64,000 nt of DNA from Glandiceps talaboti (GCF_964340395.1 NC_135556.1:23711223-23775222); one strand, 5' to 3'. Counted from the stretch's first letter, positions 34,947 through 48,024 are shown. The notes: generated by a model from the sequence alone, not told the origin. Translations and numbers: made by a program.

Positions 34947-36860
34947 GATGACGATCTCTTAGCATCAAGTATGGACAATATTAAAGACAATGTTGTGTTT
35001 GTGTCAATGTTGAATAAAAGTAATTATATAATGCACAAGCCAAATTATTGTCTGTGAACTGAAAATATGGATTATATACCCTGGTCATTCTTGTGTCTAT
35101 ATGTCACTGGTTCTGCAGTGCTCCCAATATTAGTGATAATGTTCCAAATCACAAATTTTGACAAATTTTTCATAAAGTATATTTGAGAAGATACAATTAT
35201 ATTATTTCCCAACATTTTTTTCACTCTGCTGGAAAATACTGGTGGCCTAAGAGTTTTGTCAATACTGATCTAGCAACTCATAGTACCAAGACTCCCTAAG
35301 TCATGTGTATTTTACTCAGCTGAACTAAGAAAAATATTGGAGAACAATATCTAAATAATTTTTGTATGTTTGTACATCATTTATGCATATTTCATGTTTC
35401 AATATTCTTATTTTGACACACAGTAATGATAGAAGGATGTTTGTTTTAAAATTTAAAAAGTTATACAAGTCATAATGAAGCTGACAAAAATTATGTTGTT
35501 TTTCCAGAAATCTAATACCACTCCCCATCCTCCTCATTTCCTAAAGTGGAGGGGAATGGGGGAGGGGGAGGGGTGAAGGAGCTGTAACTACCTCAAACTA
35601 CCTCAGTGCAACACAACTCCTATATTCTTATCCCTGCATAGCAACCAATACACTAATACATCTACACTTGAAATAAAGAACTTCATTCTCGTTACCGTAG
35701 GTTACTAAAAGGTGACTTTGTTACCGAGGGTTACTGTTTCTAGGATACCCCACATTGAGGAGATGTTATGTTGAAATCATAGTAACCCTTTTCTATTTGT
35801 GCTATCATTTCTTTAATCCAGCCTGAACTAATACAAGACATCCTCTGTCAAAAATCTCCTTAGAGGAAACTGTTTATCACTTAGTCTAGCATCCATCATG
35901 ACACAAGATTTAGTCAAAAATTTCAATCATTTTATTGGGGTGGGTGGGGTGACTTCATTGGATAATGCCTTGTTGTATATTGCATAAAGTGTGAAAGGCA
36001 ACATTGTGTTTTTAATAATATTCTGTCTAAATAAACAGATGACTACTTTACTTGGAGTTCATATTTTGTAACCTAAACACTTCAGTTCACCCATGTTGTT
36101 CGTGATTTTGATACTTTTATTACACTTCGGCAAAAATCAAACACACACCATTCCTCATTTTCCTGTGCTTTCATCATAGCCAGGGGACCAGGTCCATTTC
36201 ATGACACATTAGACCTTGTCATGTGATCAGAATTTTATCATCATGTACTAAGTATCAATATAATACATATAAAAGTTTTCACCAAATCCCAATTTCTACT
36301 ATAGTGAGTTCTCTCCTAGACTCTCTGTATACACTGTAGACATGATTAATTTGTTCCTGTGTGCTCACTTCAGAATGCAATTAACCGTGAATGATTAACA
36401 AAATATTAAAGGAGTCTTTCTTATCATGACACTGGATTAAAGTTGGTCAAACTACACAGGAATGTTTTCTGCTGAGATTTTAATTAGCAAGTTATCACAA
36501 ATTTTGATCTAGGAGAGAAGTTTAGTTTACAATAGCGTCTTATGTAAACTATTTATCTAGAGAGGGTAGACTGTGGTGGTGTAGATCTTATCTGACATAT
36601 AACATGCTCATTAAAGTGTCATCACCAAATCACCAATATCATCAAGGTCAACAGCTTCCATTTTTCATCGCCTTGACAACCCACAGTTCATAGGTCAAGC
36701 GTCCTTCATTTATGTTGTCAGGGATCTGTTCCTATTTTTTCACCCTTCAAGGAGATCAGGTTTCAAGCTTTACACTTCCGATTTATGCCTTCCATAAATT
36801 ATTCGATAGTCCAAAACATACTGCCATGTAATGTCTGTTCTAATCAATACTACACAAACC
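34947..36860. other. Unassigned DNA with a G-rich tract
   Basis: Four G-runs separated by one to three bases lie at 35551-35573 and could form a G-quadruplex on the plus strand. Nothing coding is recognised. Confidence 0.45.
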
Positions 36861-37600
36861 AATCACAGTTTATATGCTTGCTGCAAACAGTATATTTTGT
36901 CGCTGTCACAATTAATATTTTCCCGCCAAGTCTTGTATAAAAGTTTCCAAATTTGATAAAATTTTTGACTACTTTGTAAAATGTTTTGGTGTTTAAGCAT
37001 TCTTTCCCTACTACTATTCATATGTATATGTGTGCTACCTACAAATGGTACATTTGTTGGACTGTCACAATTGGTATTTTCCCGCCAAGAGTCTTTGGAA
37101 TAAATTTTCAAGTTTGATGAAATTTTTGAGTAATTTGCAAAGTTTCTTGATGTTAAAGCATTCTTTCCTTGCTAAATTTCACATCTTCATTAATTTATTT
37201 AGATATTTTTCAATAACCCTTTTTATAACACTGAACTAAAAATCATATATCAAATATAAATACTTGCCTTCCAAAAAGGTTTTTGTACAAATTTTCCAAA
37301 TTTGATGAAAAATTTTACTAGTTATTAAGTTATGCAGGATAGTTTCATCTACACGAAATACAATGTAATATTTCCCCACCAAAAATCTTTGTCCATATTT
37401 TCCAAATTTGATGAAATTTTAAAATCATTTCTTAAGTCTTCTGGTTGAAAAGTATTCTCCACTGATATTACATGCAGCAGATAAATGTTTTTTATATTAC
37501 TTTTATAACTGTAGTAGGTCTATGCAGCCTTATCTGCACATCTCAGATTTCCCGCCAAAAGTTTCAGGACAAATTTCACATTCTATAAAAATGTTGACAT
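36860..37600 (-). repeat. Degenerate tandem repeat with E2F-like core
   Basis: About four diverged copies (spacing about 160-300 bp) share TTTTCCCGCCAA, then a T/C-rich step, then TTTCCAAATTTGATGAAATT. The cores lie at 36917, 37077, 37371 (changed to CCCCACC) and 37547. Read on the minus strand the core is TTGGCGGGAAA, the same motif as at 17.96 and 50.45 kb. Confidence 0.65.
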
Positions 37601-37969
37601 TTACTGACTATTACAACTGTAAAACTAATCTTTACCCTTCTAATACATATATTTATTTTATGAGGAACACAAAGTTCATAGTCTGGAATTTATGGAACCA
37701 ATATCATAATAATACAATGTACAAAGCTTAGCACTTATTGTCAGAGTCATATTTTTGGGCAAAAGGGAAAGAAAAAGTATGTTTTTAGTGTTCCTTATTT
37801 TATTCCATGTAACTGTAATTTGTATAATGTATGTTAAATACATTTTACATAGCACATCAATTTTCAACATGTGGAAAGATGAATGATTTCTTGTCTCAGT
37901 GAACATTGAAATATTCCAAATATGTATTAAGTGATATAAATGATATTCAACATGGCAATACTTGTATGC

Positions 37970-38180
37970 CATATTTAGTTAAAGACATTCCATATTTAGG
38001 CTGTCCAACAAATTAGTTTATCAAGTTAATAGCCACTAATGCCATATTTGGTCATACCCATTCCATATTTGGATCTGGCAGGTAAGTGTATCAAGTTAAT
38101 AAATTACTTTTGGCATATTTGGTTAAAGATCTTCCATATTTGGAATAGGTAGGTATCCATAGTTATAGTGTATCAAGTTA
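37970..38180 (+). repeat. Degenerate short repeat carrying CCATATTTGG
   Basis: CCATATTTGG occurs exactly at 38042-38051, 38063-38072 and 38134-38143, with near copies at 37990 and about 38113. The linking text TATCAAGTTAAT also recurs, so this is a decayed tandem repeat. CCATATTTGG fits the CArG consensus CC(A/T)6GG. Confidence 0.6.
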
Positions 38181-38333
38181 TGAACATTTGGTAAAGATAC
38201 ATTACTCAGGGGGATACTGACCTATGCTAAGACCATCATGTCTTGTTTAGCTCACGGATTGTAAATGGAATGTACATATAAACATGTATGATACAAGACA
38301 TGGTTTATCAATCAACATATCCTGGTTGTTGTT

Positions 38334-38353
38334 GGGGGGGGGGGGGGGGGGGG
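38334..38353 (+). repeat. Poly-G run
   Basis: About twenty G in a row. Confidence 0.95.
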
Positions 38354-38629
38354 ACATTGGCCAATATAAAGTTCAAAATATTGTAATTTTTTTCCTAGTT
38401 CATGATATCATACCTAGACTTGCAAATTAAACTCATGATGTACAGTATTGTACATACCCCTAACATTTTTTGACCCATATCTACATACCTCTAACATTTT
38501 TTGACCCAAAACACACATCTCTGATACGATCATTTTCATTTGAACAATTTTTCCATCTACACACCCTTAGTAATATTCCCACCAAATACTAACTTAAAGG
38601 CAATCGGTCTGACAGTTTTTGAGCACATG

Positions 38630-38631
<2 letters not shown>

Positions 38632-38669
<38 letters not shown>

Positions 38670-38703
38670 TTACATACACACACATACACACACACGCGCA
38701 CAC
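38632..38703 (+). repeat. (CA)n microsatellite
   Basis: A CA block with a few TT, TA and CG interruptions. The HTHTHT frame read here is an artefact. Confidence 0.95.
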
Positions 38704-38803
38704 ATTTCACCACGCCTATAGCTCTACTGAATTGAACCTCAGTTCAGTGGTGCTAAAAACTCTCATGGCATGAGGTCACTTGCAAAGCTGATTTACTGTT
38801 AGA

Positions 38804-38934
38804 TTATAGAGGCTATATCCATGGCTTCAACTACATGTATCTCTTCTCACAACGTATGGTTCAAGATTTCTTATTGAACTAGACAGGGTGAAGAGAGATA
38901 TTAAGATTGGAAGCCATGGTTAGTCTCTAGACTA
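38804..38934. mobile_element. Inverted-repeat element, TAGTCTAGAG family, copy 3
   Basis: The left side ATAGAGGCTATATCCATGGC faces the right side GCCATGGTTAGTCTCTAG. The centre holds two further complementary pieces (ATCTCTTCTCAC and GTGAAGAGAGAT). About 131 bp in all, longer than the 67-bp copy at 16.8 kb. Confidence 0.65.
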
Positions 38935-40072
38935 ACCTAATGTATATAATGTGACTCTAAACTAAGTTAGACTGTGGAATTTCTTGATGCTATGGGAGAC
39001 ATTTGACCCAGAACAGGAAATATTCCATCATAGCATGACAGAAGGTGATACAGGAATCTTATCTCCTGGCTCCAAGCTAGAAATGGGTTTAATTACTGCA
39101 ACATACAGTAACTTGGAGTATAGACACATATCTGTATATACCCAAGGGACTATAGAAAACATCTCAGAAATGTTTCTACTGGAATAACTTTCTACGGAAA
39201 GGTTTTGGGTTGAGTCTGGCTAATATCGCACAGGTGAAAGTGCCATATGTGTGTCTGTATTTATGTATATGCACAGACTGGTACATAATACCGGAAGACA
39301 ACAGGAACAATTTCATCAGGAGAGGTTTTCCATTAGCCAGCTGGTGTTTTTGACACTGAAATGAGCTGAAGCTGTCGTAAAACAATATACCAAACCTCTT
39401 AATTCAGCTGAAATCAAACTCTTACGACACAGAGCTTATAATATCTTTTGGATGGAATGTTAACAACAAAACTGCAATATTGAAAATTGTACAAAACTTT
39501 TGCTATATTTCGGTCTGCAAATAGATATCATTTTGTGATGACAACATTTTCCTAAAAGTCATATTTTAGAAGCGTTTTATTTTCTCAGCTGAAAATGTTG
39601 TTATTATCTACCTATGATTAAATTCAGGTGATGCTCATCTTTGCATTTAAGTATGTGACATCTACCGGTAGGTCATATTGGGCTACAAATAACAAGTGTA
39701 TGAATATCACAGAGTTATTGTCCCCCCCCCTCCCCTTTAAACTGTTATTTAAATATTATATTCTGGTACCCATTGGTTGGCACAATATTAGGGAGTTCAC
39801 ATAGTCTGTAAGATACGACATTCATGTCACACCACCACTTTAAAGACTGACAATCACTTAGTTATTTTACTTTGTCATTTAAGTTGGATCTAAGATGGGT
39901 AATCACATTTTTAACAATCCAATATAGATGCAGTCTAAAGACAACGACCGTTTACGGCACTTATGGTATGAAAGATTGAACCATAAGCACCGTATTAACA
40001 GGCTATCTAAAGACTAGTTTATGTGTAGTTTACAAGAGTCAATGCCTGTTCCTGTAATGTAGTATGGATGCC
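38935..40072. other. Unassigned DNA
   Basis: No supportable gene. A pyrimidine run lies at 39721-39735. Confidence 0.4.
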
Positions 40073-40074
40073 AA

Positions 40075-40275
40075 TGTCCGGGGTGGGGGGGTGGGGGGGT
40101 GGGGGGGGGGGTACTCCCACCTATTGGGTATACTCTTTGGGGTAGGGTTTTTCGCTCTTTGGTCTTACTTACATGGGTACTGTCTTTTGAGAGCTAATGA
40201 GTCTAAAATGGGGTCCACATTTCACAATTTTTCATTTTGTTTGGTCTAAAATGGGGTCCTGGAGGTGCATGGTCT
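40075..40275 (+). repeat. Dispersed repeat with TCTAAAATGGGGTCC units, copy 1
   Basis: After a G-rich stretch (40078-40111), the text TACTCCCACCTATTGGG and CTCTTTGGGG is followed by two copies of GTCTAAAATGGGGTCC. The same ordered pieces occur in reverse at 58.07-58.50 kb, so this is one interspersed family. Its class is not determined. Confidence 0.7.
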
Positions 40276-40287
40276 CTAACTAAACCA

Positions 40288-40336
40288 GTGGAGGGGATGT
40301 GTAAATCGTAACAATACTGTATAGGGACTAGACTAC
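40288..40336 (+). repeat. Single diverged unit of the 48-bp repeat family
   Basis: GTAAATCGTAACAATACTGT and AGGGACTAGACTA match the unit of the arrays at 42.6 and 57.2 kb. It directly follows the TCTAAAATGGGGTCC repeat. Confidence 0.75.
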
Positions 40337-42638
40337 TGTATTGTGAATATAGTACCATATGTATAACTGCTGTAGTGTCTGGTGAGAATAGAGACACCAT
40401 TCTGGTACACTAGACAACCAGTCTTTTGGTCTAATTAGTAAATAATATATGACTGGGTTCTTGGATGTCCTATCCAGCCAGGACGTTGACAACTAAAACA
40501 TACACAGTGGTGTCATTCCTGCCCTACACCAATCTTTCCTACAGGGTTAATGACTGACAGCCACCAGTCTTGCAACTGCTATCAAAATACCAGCAACCTT
40601 TCAACATCACAAAATGACAACAATGTGTCTGTTACGGAGCAACTATTGGACAAAGGAATGATTGATTGATGGAAACCAGTCCAGGAACTGTTTAGTAGAT
40701 TTGCCCTTTACATGATGACTACCATGTAGGTACAGATATTAGATAGGGTATGGGTGGTAGAGTGACAAATGTCTACTAAAAGTACAAGTTACATGTACAC
40801 AAAACAGATTTGTTTTTGACCAGAATGAGAATAGGAAAAGGAAAATGCAATTAGTCTAGAAAATGAAAGAAAGATAAACAGACAGGATTTGGTAGTAGGT
40901 AGTAGCTGAATAGAAGACAGGCTGGGAAACGATGGAACGAAAAGAAGAAATAAAACAGAACTGATGCTGTAAAGTGATAATTGGAGATTACTTTACAACA
41001 GAGAAAAATGAAATTGTAAGACGAAGAAATATGAATAAGTTTTGTGATTGATTACATTCCATTGCTAGACATTAAAAAAATACTGTACGACAATTTGGCA
41101 TGGAATCAATGTTAAAATAAGGGGTAGTGAAGGTAAGAGGAATACATTTAACTTGTAAGTTATTTTTTCAAACTAAATTAAACCATCAAAACAATTTCTA
41201 ACTCTTCTTGTTTTCCTATACAAAGCTATGAGAAACTATTGGTTTCTTGTATGTACTATGCTGTTACTATTTACGCATATGCTTATCCTCGTTCCCAACT
41301 AAAAAAAAATGGATTTTTTTTTAATTTTTTTTTTACAATTGTGCCATATTGCATCAAGTCTAGTGTTAATGAACTCAGAAAAATGAAACAATGGTGGCTA
41401 GCTATCAGCTCAGATCTTGCACGGAAAGAAGCGATTATATATGTGTCATGTATTTCCATCACCAATTACTAGCACATGGTCCTGGATACTACCTCCTGGT
41501 TAACATTCTCTATAGAGATATTGGTAGACTTCCTTTAGTGTATTATCAATCTGGTGTCACTCGTAATTTCCTCTCCAGATATGATACAGTATGCAGGGGT
41601 GGTATCACACTGACACACTGTCTCTACCCACAGGCAGGAAATGGAGCCAACCCACACGGCTTGATCTGATAGAGATATAGGATCATTCCATTTGTGGTAC
41701 AGGGGTGGTGACACATGAAGCAATTACCAAGGGGTGATCCAACAGTTGCACAAATAGTAATGGCATAGTATATGGAGGAATAATAGTTTCATGTAACTTT
41801 TATTGGGAAAAAAGGAGAGTGAGACATTGTTTTGATGGTTAGGGTTACAGTTGGAAAAGAACTTGAGACATGAAGTCCCTGGTGTGATTACCTGGGAGAG
41901 GTTAAAATGAAAAGGTTAATCAGGCGTGTTATTGGTGATGAAGAGACAATTGTCAAACCGACAACAGTCTACCACACAGGATCAAATAAACAGTGTTCAA
42001 CCCATGCTTCTTATCCACAACAAATATGCTGCTACATACATTCCAGAAAACCGTAGATAAAAAATTTTCTTTCAAGGTTCTGAGAATTAGTATTCAGAGT
42101 TGTGGTGTGCCCAACAATAATAGGGCAGTCCTAAAGTGAGTGGTTGGCTAAGGAGATGGCACGTAAATGAAATATGTCTGATCTGACCACAAAGTTAAAA
42201 TTCAACATTTTTATGCCATGTCATGTACTAGTGAGTTACCACACAGAATTTTAGGAGTGTTCTCATATCCTGTAAGGTTACACTCTCTATAGATAAGTCA
42301 GTTATTACAATATGAAACTACAGATAGACATCAGTAAAATTGCAGTAAAATACATCAATATGGGTGGGGGGGGTGTTATATTTTTTTGTTTTGTTTTTCT
42401 ATGGCTTTTTTGCTGTCTAATTAACTCCAAAATAGTAAGCCAATAAGTCCAAAGGGGAAAAAACCCCACACTATAATGATATATCCCTTCAAGTGTATCA
42501 ACGTTGTGTATCTATTTACTGTAGTTGTATTTGCATTTTGGTGTGTGAACAATTCAGTGGAACGGAAATGTAGGACATCAGGGGCACTTTTAATTTGAAG
42601 GACAGTGCAAGGGAAAATATAGTTTGGATGACCAGCCT
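40337..42638. other. Unassigned DNA
   Basis: No supportable gene or RNA. Short frames around 41240-41720 have no recognisable domain. Confidence 0.4.
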
Positions 42639-42875
42639 GTGAGTGAAGGTATAAATCGTAACGATACTGTATAGGAACTAGACTATGTGAGTGAAGGTAT
42701 AAATCGTAACGATACTGTATAGGAACTAGACTATGTGAGTGAAGGTATAAATTGTAACGATACTGTATAGGAACTAGACTATGTGAGTGAAGGTATAAAT
42801 CGTAACGATACTGTATAGGAACTAGACTATGTGAGTGAAGGTATAAATCGTAACGATACTGTATAGGAACTACAC
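42639..42875 (+). repeat. 48-bp minisatellite, about 5 units
   Basis: Units begin GTGAGTGAAGGTATAAATCG and continue TAACGATACTGTATAGG, then AACTAGACTAT. The period is exactly 48 bp and the units are nearly identical. Each carries the small palindrome ATCGTAACGAT. Confidence 0.97.
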
Positions 42876-43310
42876 TAGGGGAAGTATGACACTTCTTGTA
42901 AATAACTCATCCAGTCGGCATGTTGTATTCACTCAGTGCAACAGTTGTTGATACCTTTCACAACAACCGAATACAAAAATATGACAACTTGTGAAAACTT
43001 GTGGGACTGATTTCCAAAGAAAAAGCTTATGTACGTATTCCGCTAAAATCACAGTTGGTGAAAAAACATATGACTACAGCAATAAAGTGCTACAGTAATT
43101 ATGCTAATCAATTTACTGTTTCAGGCAATTTTCTTGGTCACAAAAAGGAAAATGTTATTGTGTAGGGTCTATGGTTTATGAGAAAGTTAAGACATGATAT
43201 AGCATCATTCTTAAACTGGGTGGTTTTATTTATCAGTTAGATATGACATAGCCTGAATCTTTGATAACATGTGTAACTATATTAAACTCTTATCTTCACC
43301 ATTAAAACTG

Positions 43311-43403
43311 TCACATCTATCTACAGCTTTGGCAATAAATCCATTGCTGTTTTAATGATCACACCATTTGTGAAGGATCTAACTTCAACTGAGTTGAAGA
43401 AAC
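43311..43403 (+). repeat. 93-bp dispersed repeat, copy 1
   Basis: TTTGGCAATAAATCCATTGC, TTTTAATGATCACACCATTT and ACTTCAACTGAGTTGAAG follow one another. The same string with few changes lies in reverse at 55196-55290. It ends in a small palindrome (CTTCAACTGAGTTGAAG). Its class is unknown. Confidence 0.8.
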
Positions 43404-43528
43404 AAAAATTGTAATTGTAATTTCCATAGAACTGTAAGTATAATTGAATCCGGATACATTTAAGTTGGCGTAACTTATTTGAAAGTAATGCTTAGAATAT
43501 TTCTCAAATTTCTCACCAAATTTTAACA

Positions 43529-43816
43529 AGCAATATAGCTCAGGGAGTTGTTCTGAGTGGCTAAAGTCCTTGGCCAAGATTTGAACCACGACTGTGCCTC
43601 AGCCAACCAAGCTGTATAATTGGGAACCTGGTAGGATAGAGGTTGCAAAGTGAGTGCTTTAATCCTATGGGTTTTTAAAGGTGGCAATGGATTGTATGCT
43701 CCCCAGGGAGTTGAGGAATAAAGGGTTGTTGTGCCGATATAGGTAATAATTGTAAAGTGCTTTGAGCACAGAGTGGGAAAACACTATACAAACTAACTTT
43801 ATTATTATTATTACTA
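43529..43816 (+). mobile_element. tRNA-derived SINE
   Basis: The head has an RNA polymerase III A box (TAGCTCAGGGAG, 43536) and a B box (GATTTGAACCA, 43578) 42 bp apart. The B box looks like GGTTCGA after C-to-T decay. The body includes AGCTGTATAATTGGGAACCT and GGTAGGATAG. The tail TGTAAAGTGCTTTGAGCAC, then ACACTATACAAACTAAC and (ATT)n, is the LINE-type 3' end shared by many animal SINEs and used for priming by a partner LINE. About 288 bp. No target duplication was found. Confidence 0.78.
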
Positions 43817-43912
43817 TTACATTCATAGAATCTGTCAACCTGTGCAAGTAGGAAGAGGCACAATTTTTTTTGTCCAGATATTTGGCTACTTGATATGAAA
43901 TGTTGTAAACTG

Positions 43913-44065
43913 ACATTGTTAAGTCAGATAGCCAAGTCTCTGGACTAATGACATAGTCAAGTCAGATAGCCAAGTCTCTGGACTAATGACATCATTAAGT
44001 CAGATAGCCAAGTCGCTGGACTAATGACATTGTTAAGCCAATATATCCAGTAGTCTCTGGACTAC
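43913..44065 (+). repeat. 38-bp short tandem repeat, about 4 units
   Basis: AGTCAGATAGCCAAGTCTCT, then GGACTAATGACAT, repeats three times at a 38-bp step. A fourth decayed unit follows. The same motif occurs inverted or singly at 362, 45.56 and 55.44 kb. Confidence 0.85.
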
Positions 44066-44390
44066 ACATTTTTAGCTGATTCACTTGGTACATGCTTGAA
44101 CATTAAAAAGCAACATAATTCTTTTAACAGCTGTAAAGATAAACCACCTTGTAGACATAGGCTGGATGTGTCTGCACCAAGAAAAGATTACAATATCAGA
44201 AATGAACTTGTCTGATTGCATGGGAAAAACTTTTATCTGGATTTCCCTTGTCTGCAGACATGGGTGGGAATATAAACATTTATCTGGATTTACCTTATCT
44301 GGGTGGGAATACAAACTTTTATGACACAGAATCTTAATGGAATGGATATCTCAATTATAGGAAGAAGAAAACAAGCCATATGTAAATAAA

Positions 44391-44640
44391 TGAGTGGAGG
44401 AAATGAATGATTGCATAAACGAACAAACAAATGAACTGGATGTAGAAATAAAAGACAGAAAGAATGAAGAATCACAACAAATGAAGGAACAAACAAACAA
44501 ACCAACAAATGAATGAATGAATCAACAAACAAGTGAATGAACAAACAAACTAACAAACAAATGAACAAACGAACAAATACAAACGACCGACCGAACAAAT
44601 GAATGAACGAACAAACAAACAACAAATGGACATGATCTGG
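44391..44640 (+). repeat. Degenerate (AACA/AATG)n A-rich repeat
   Basis: Four-base steps such as GAAC, AAAC and AATG run for about 250 bp. The 143-codon minus-strand frame over it (FIHLFV-like) is produced by the repeat. Confidence 0.85.
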
Positions 44641-45554
44641 TTTGCATCTAGGCTTAGTGGGCCTCATCAAGTATAGCTTTACACTTTCAAATAAAAACAA
44701 AAACTGTTTAGAAATAAACAATTAAGAATATTAATATCACAAAAGATAACTATCCTTTTAAAAAGTATTCATCATAAATTTTTACATATCTGTTTTGGGA
44801 GAAATCAAAATATGTGCCCAGTGGTGATATAAAGCAACTAAATTTGATTTTATGTCAATGCGCAGAGAATACCCGATATCAAAACACAGATACTTTAAAT
44901 TGCTGTGATTCCAATCATTCGACTTGAGAGGTTTGAGGTATATACATTCTTTTGTACATTCTTATCTTCGTGTAAATGATTTTTTCAAATCAGCTCTCTG
45001 TGATGTCGCTCACCGAAGAGTAATGAATAGCAGAGAGCCGAGATAAACTAACCACCGACAAAGAAGCTACAGAGAAGATGACCATTACAATTGTTTTCAA
45101 TTAACACAATGAGATCTTCATGTGTATAGATTCAACATCTGTGGATGTTTTGTCACAGATTGAGCATCACATACTATCTATTTTGTTTTTGTAGAAGCAC
45201 ACACTGTAAGTAATGAGTGATCTATCCAGTGTGTGTGTGTGGTAGACATTAGAGGCAAACATACAAGGTGAATGCTAAACAGACCAATTCTGGTGCGGAA
45301 ATTAGTTTGATATCAAAATAAATCTCTTCAGTTTAATAAATTATCATATGGGTAAAGTCAAAAATAAATAAATATTTCTGGTAAACATCAAATGAAAGAA
45401 GGAAGGTGGGTAGGTCTATATATACTAGGTTGGTCTCCAGAGACTATCCTGTAGTTGTTCGTCAAGTGGGCATGTGACTTTGGCAGCATAAAGCACCCTA
45501 AGTATAAAATAGGGGGTCTGGATGTAAACGTAACTATTGAATTACAGTCTTTCT

Positions 45555-45625
45555 AGCTCAGAGACTTGGCCTGTCTGGCTCAACACACTGATTCTGCAAA
45601 GCCAGATAACTTCGTCTCTGGGTGC
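45555..45625. mobile_element. Short inverted-repeat element, CAGAGACTTGGC family
   Basis: CTCAGAGACTTGGCCTGTCT on the left faces AGCCAGATAACTTCGTCTCT on the right, giving an imperfect hairpin of about 70 bp. It uses the same core as the 38-bp repeat at 43.9 kb, which suggests that repeat is made of element ends. Confidence 0.55.
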
Positions 45626-48024
45626 TACTATTTCATACTTTTTTTATTGAACTTTTTCATCACGTCTGCAGACTTGCATGGAAAGAAAACATACTTGAAG
45701 TGAGTGACAGGTGAGACAAAACGTTGATCAATGAGCAGGAAAGCATGGATGAAGTAATAAAAAGTATAGAAAAAGTACAACATGATCGTCTTTGTGTATT
45801 ATATCTACATCTTTATTGCAGTAGAGTTAATACTGCTATAACAATAGCTTCAAGGTCTTGTTTGGAGACATGTCTATGCCTGGATTAACATCTGTCTAGT
45901 GATTTTACCTCATTAGTCCATGTACCACTATTTTTTGTGTGGCTTTATAAACTCCGGAAACAGTAACAAGGAATTTAGTTTCATTTACATACATTTGCAT
46001 AATCTTGATTATTTATTTCAGAGCGAAAAAAAACATGATCAGACAGAATTTGAACTTTTTTTTTCTTTTTTTTCATCAATGAGTTTGAAGAGTAAACTGT
46101 CAATTGAGGTGTGATACAGTTTTCTGTTTCATTATTATTATTATTATTATTATCAATATTTAGGGAGAATCCAAGGAGAACAATTGTAATTTATATGGTT
46201 TCCTTATGCACAACCATAAGTTTGGAGTTATTAAAATTGGGGAAACTCACTCAAAGTAAGGAGGTTGGGAGAGGTCAGGTAAAAATCTGAGATTTTCCAT
46301 ATATGTCATGCCTTAATATTGGAAGTAAATTGAAAAATGAAAATCAAGTATCAGGTATGGAGTAGTAAAATTTTCATTTTTTAAGTTTACCATATGTTCA
46401 TGCAACCTTAAGTTTAGGTGGTTGACTGAAAAAGATGGAGGGGGGGGGGGACCAGTAGATTTGACATGGCTGTTCTTACATTTATCACTTAAATTTGGAA
46501 AAAATTGGGTGATGGGGAGATGGGGGAACTAAAGACAAGTAAACTTTACATATACTTTTTCCATCCATTTTCAAACACTTCACCAAAGAAACCTCCAATT
46601 CATTGATCTTTAGAACCAGATGGTTCATTTTACTAGTACATACTGTACCAATATTCCTAAAGGTTTTAAACTTTGTCACTGACTTCTTAATTCCCTATGG
46701 TTGAAAAAAAGTAGAAGGGACTCTATACTGATGACACTGTGTATGGTTGTCATTTTAGAAGCACAAATTTACATTTCTACAACTTCACAAAATAATCAGT
46801 ACTAAGTGATGCTTGAACTTTCAACTGGTTGCACACCAGAAAAAAAATAATTATTGGACATTGAAATTCCATAGTTGAAAGTTACACACGAACAATATGT
46901 GACTCTACCTGCCTAGGGCTACATGTCAGCACATGAAGTCCCTGTATCTGTGACAGAAAGGTCTATGGGGTGTAACTTTACTGGCACAACAAAAATTTAC
47001 ACTGTAACAGAGGGACTGTGGTGTAACTTTACTAGTGCAACAAAATCTACACTGCAAACATTTGTTTCTTTCAAAGAAATCTAGAGAGAAAAATTTTGGA
47101 ATGCAGTAAATCTGGGAGCACAAAGCCAAGACACATATTTGCAAAAGATACGTGGTATTGATATAAGGTATACCTTCAAAACAAGCAGAATAGACAGCTG
47201 AATTCAAGAAATGCTAATGTTTGTTTCTCAAGTTCTTTCTTGATCAATGTGTTTTCAGACAACTTTTGGTCTTTTGTGTAAATTCTGACTGCCTCCATGG
47301 TCATTTACAGTAGTTACTAGCAATCCATCAGACAGCCAAATAGCTTGAGGATGGGTGAAGTCGAGAGGGGTAAAAATTTGACCTCCAGTTTCCCCCTAAT
47401 CTTGCCTGAATTGTTGAGAGTTTATAGATCAGCATACAGTGTGTTTCATTTACAAATGAATCGGTCTGGAATGTGACAACTTCAGAAAATACAAATCAGC
47501 TGATTAGTGGCATTTAGGAACAGTTACCTACATAAAGATTTGCCTCTGGGGCAATCTATGGTGGGGAATGAAAGTGGAAACGAAAGACAAACAGGGCTCC
47601 AACGACAATTAGGTGAAAGGAAAGTGACTGATGAAGGTATTGATTGTTGTTGATACAGTCAGGCACCAAACACACTTAATTGCTATTAATTACAACAAAA
47701 CTTGGTAGAGATTCCATACAAGTGCTTAAATATAATCAATAAGAAAATTTCAGTAATGCTGTTGAATACATGATTTCATGCCTTCAAAGATACGAAAAAA
47801 AAGCTAAAAAAACTACTGTTTTTCAGAAAGTTGATTGGCAGATGCTTGCCCACAGGTACTGTTTAGCGTTTTCCCTAGACACCGAATGACTTGACCAATG
47901 TGACACACTTGAACAAACTCATCGTTCCATAAAGGCTAAGAATAAAAGATAGGAAACAATTGAAACAATCAGATCAGCTTTTGTGAAACAAGATCCCCTT
48001 GGTAAGGATCAAAGAGATCGACAT
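45626..48024. other. Unassigned DNA with a short duplication
   Basis: GGTGTAACTTTACTGG and its partner at 47020 form a short duplication (46968-47008 and 47020-47060). An (ATT)n tract lies at about 46134-46156. A G-run lies at 46440-46450. No gene is supported. Confidence 0.45.

Noticed and set aside
43536-43588. A free-standing tRNA gene, from the A and B boxes
   Set aside because: The sequence cannot form the acceptor stem and continues into a SINE body with an (ATT)n tail.
44290-44721. 143-codon minus-strand frame rich in F, H, L and V
   Set aside because: It is a translation of the degenerate AACA/AATG repeat, which contains no stops in that frame.
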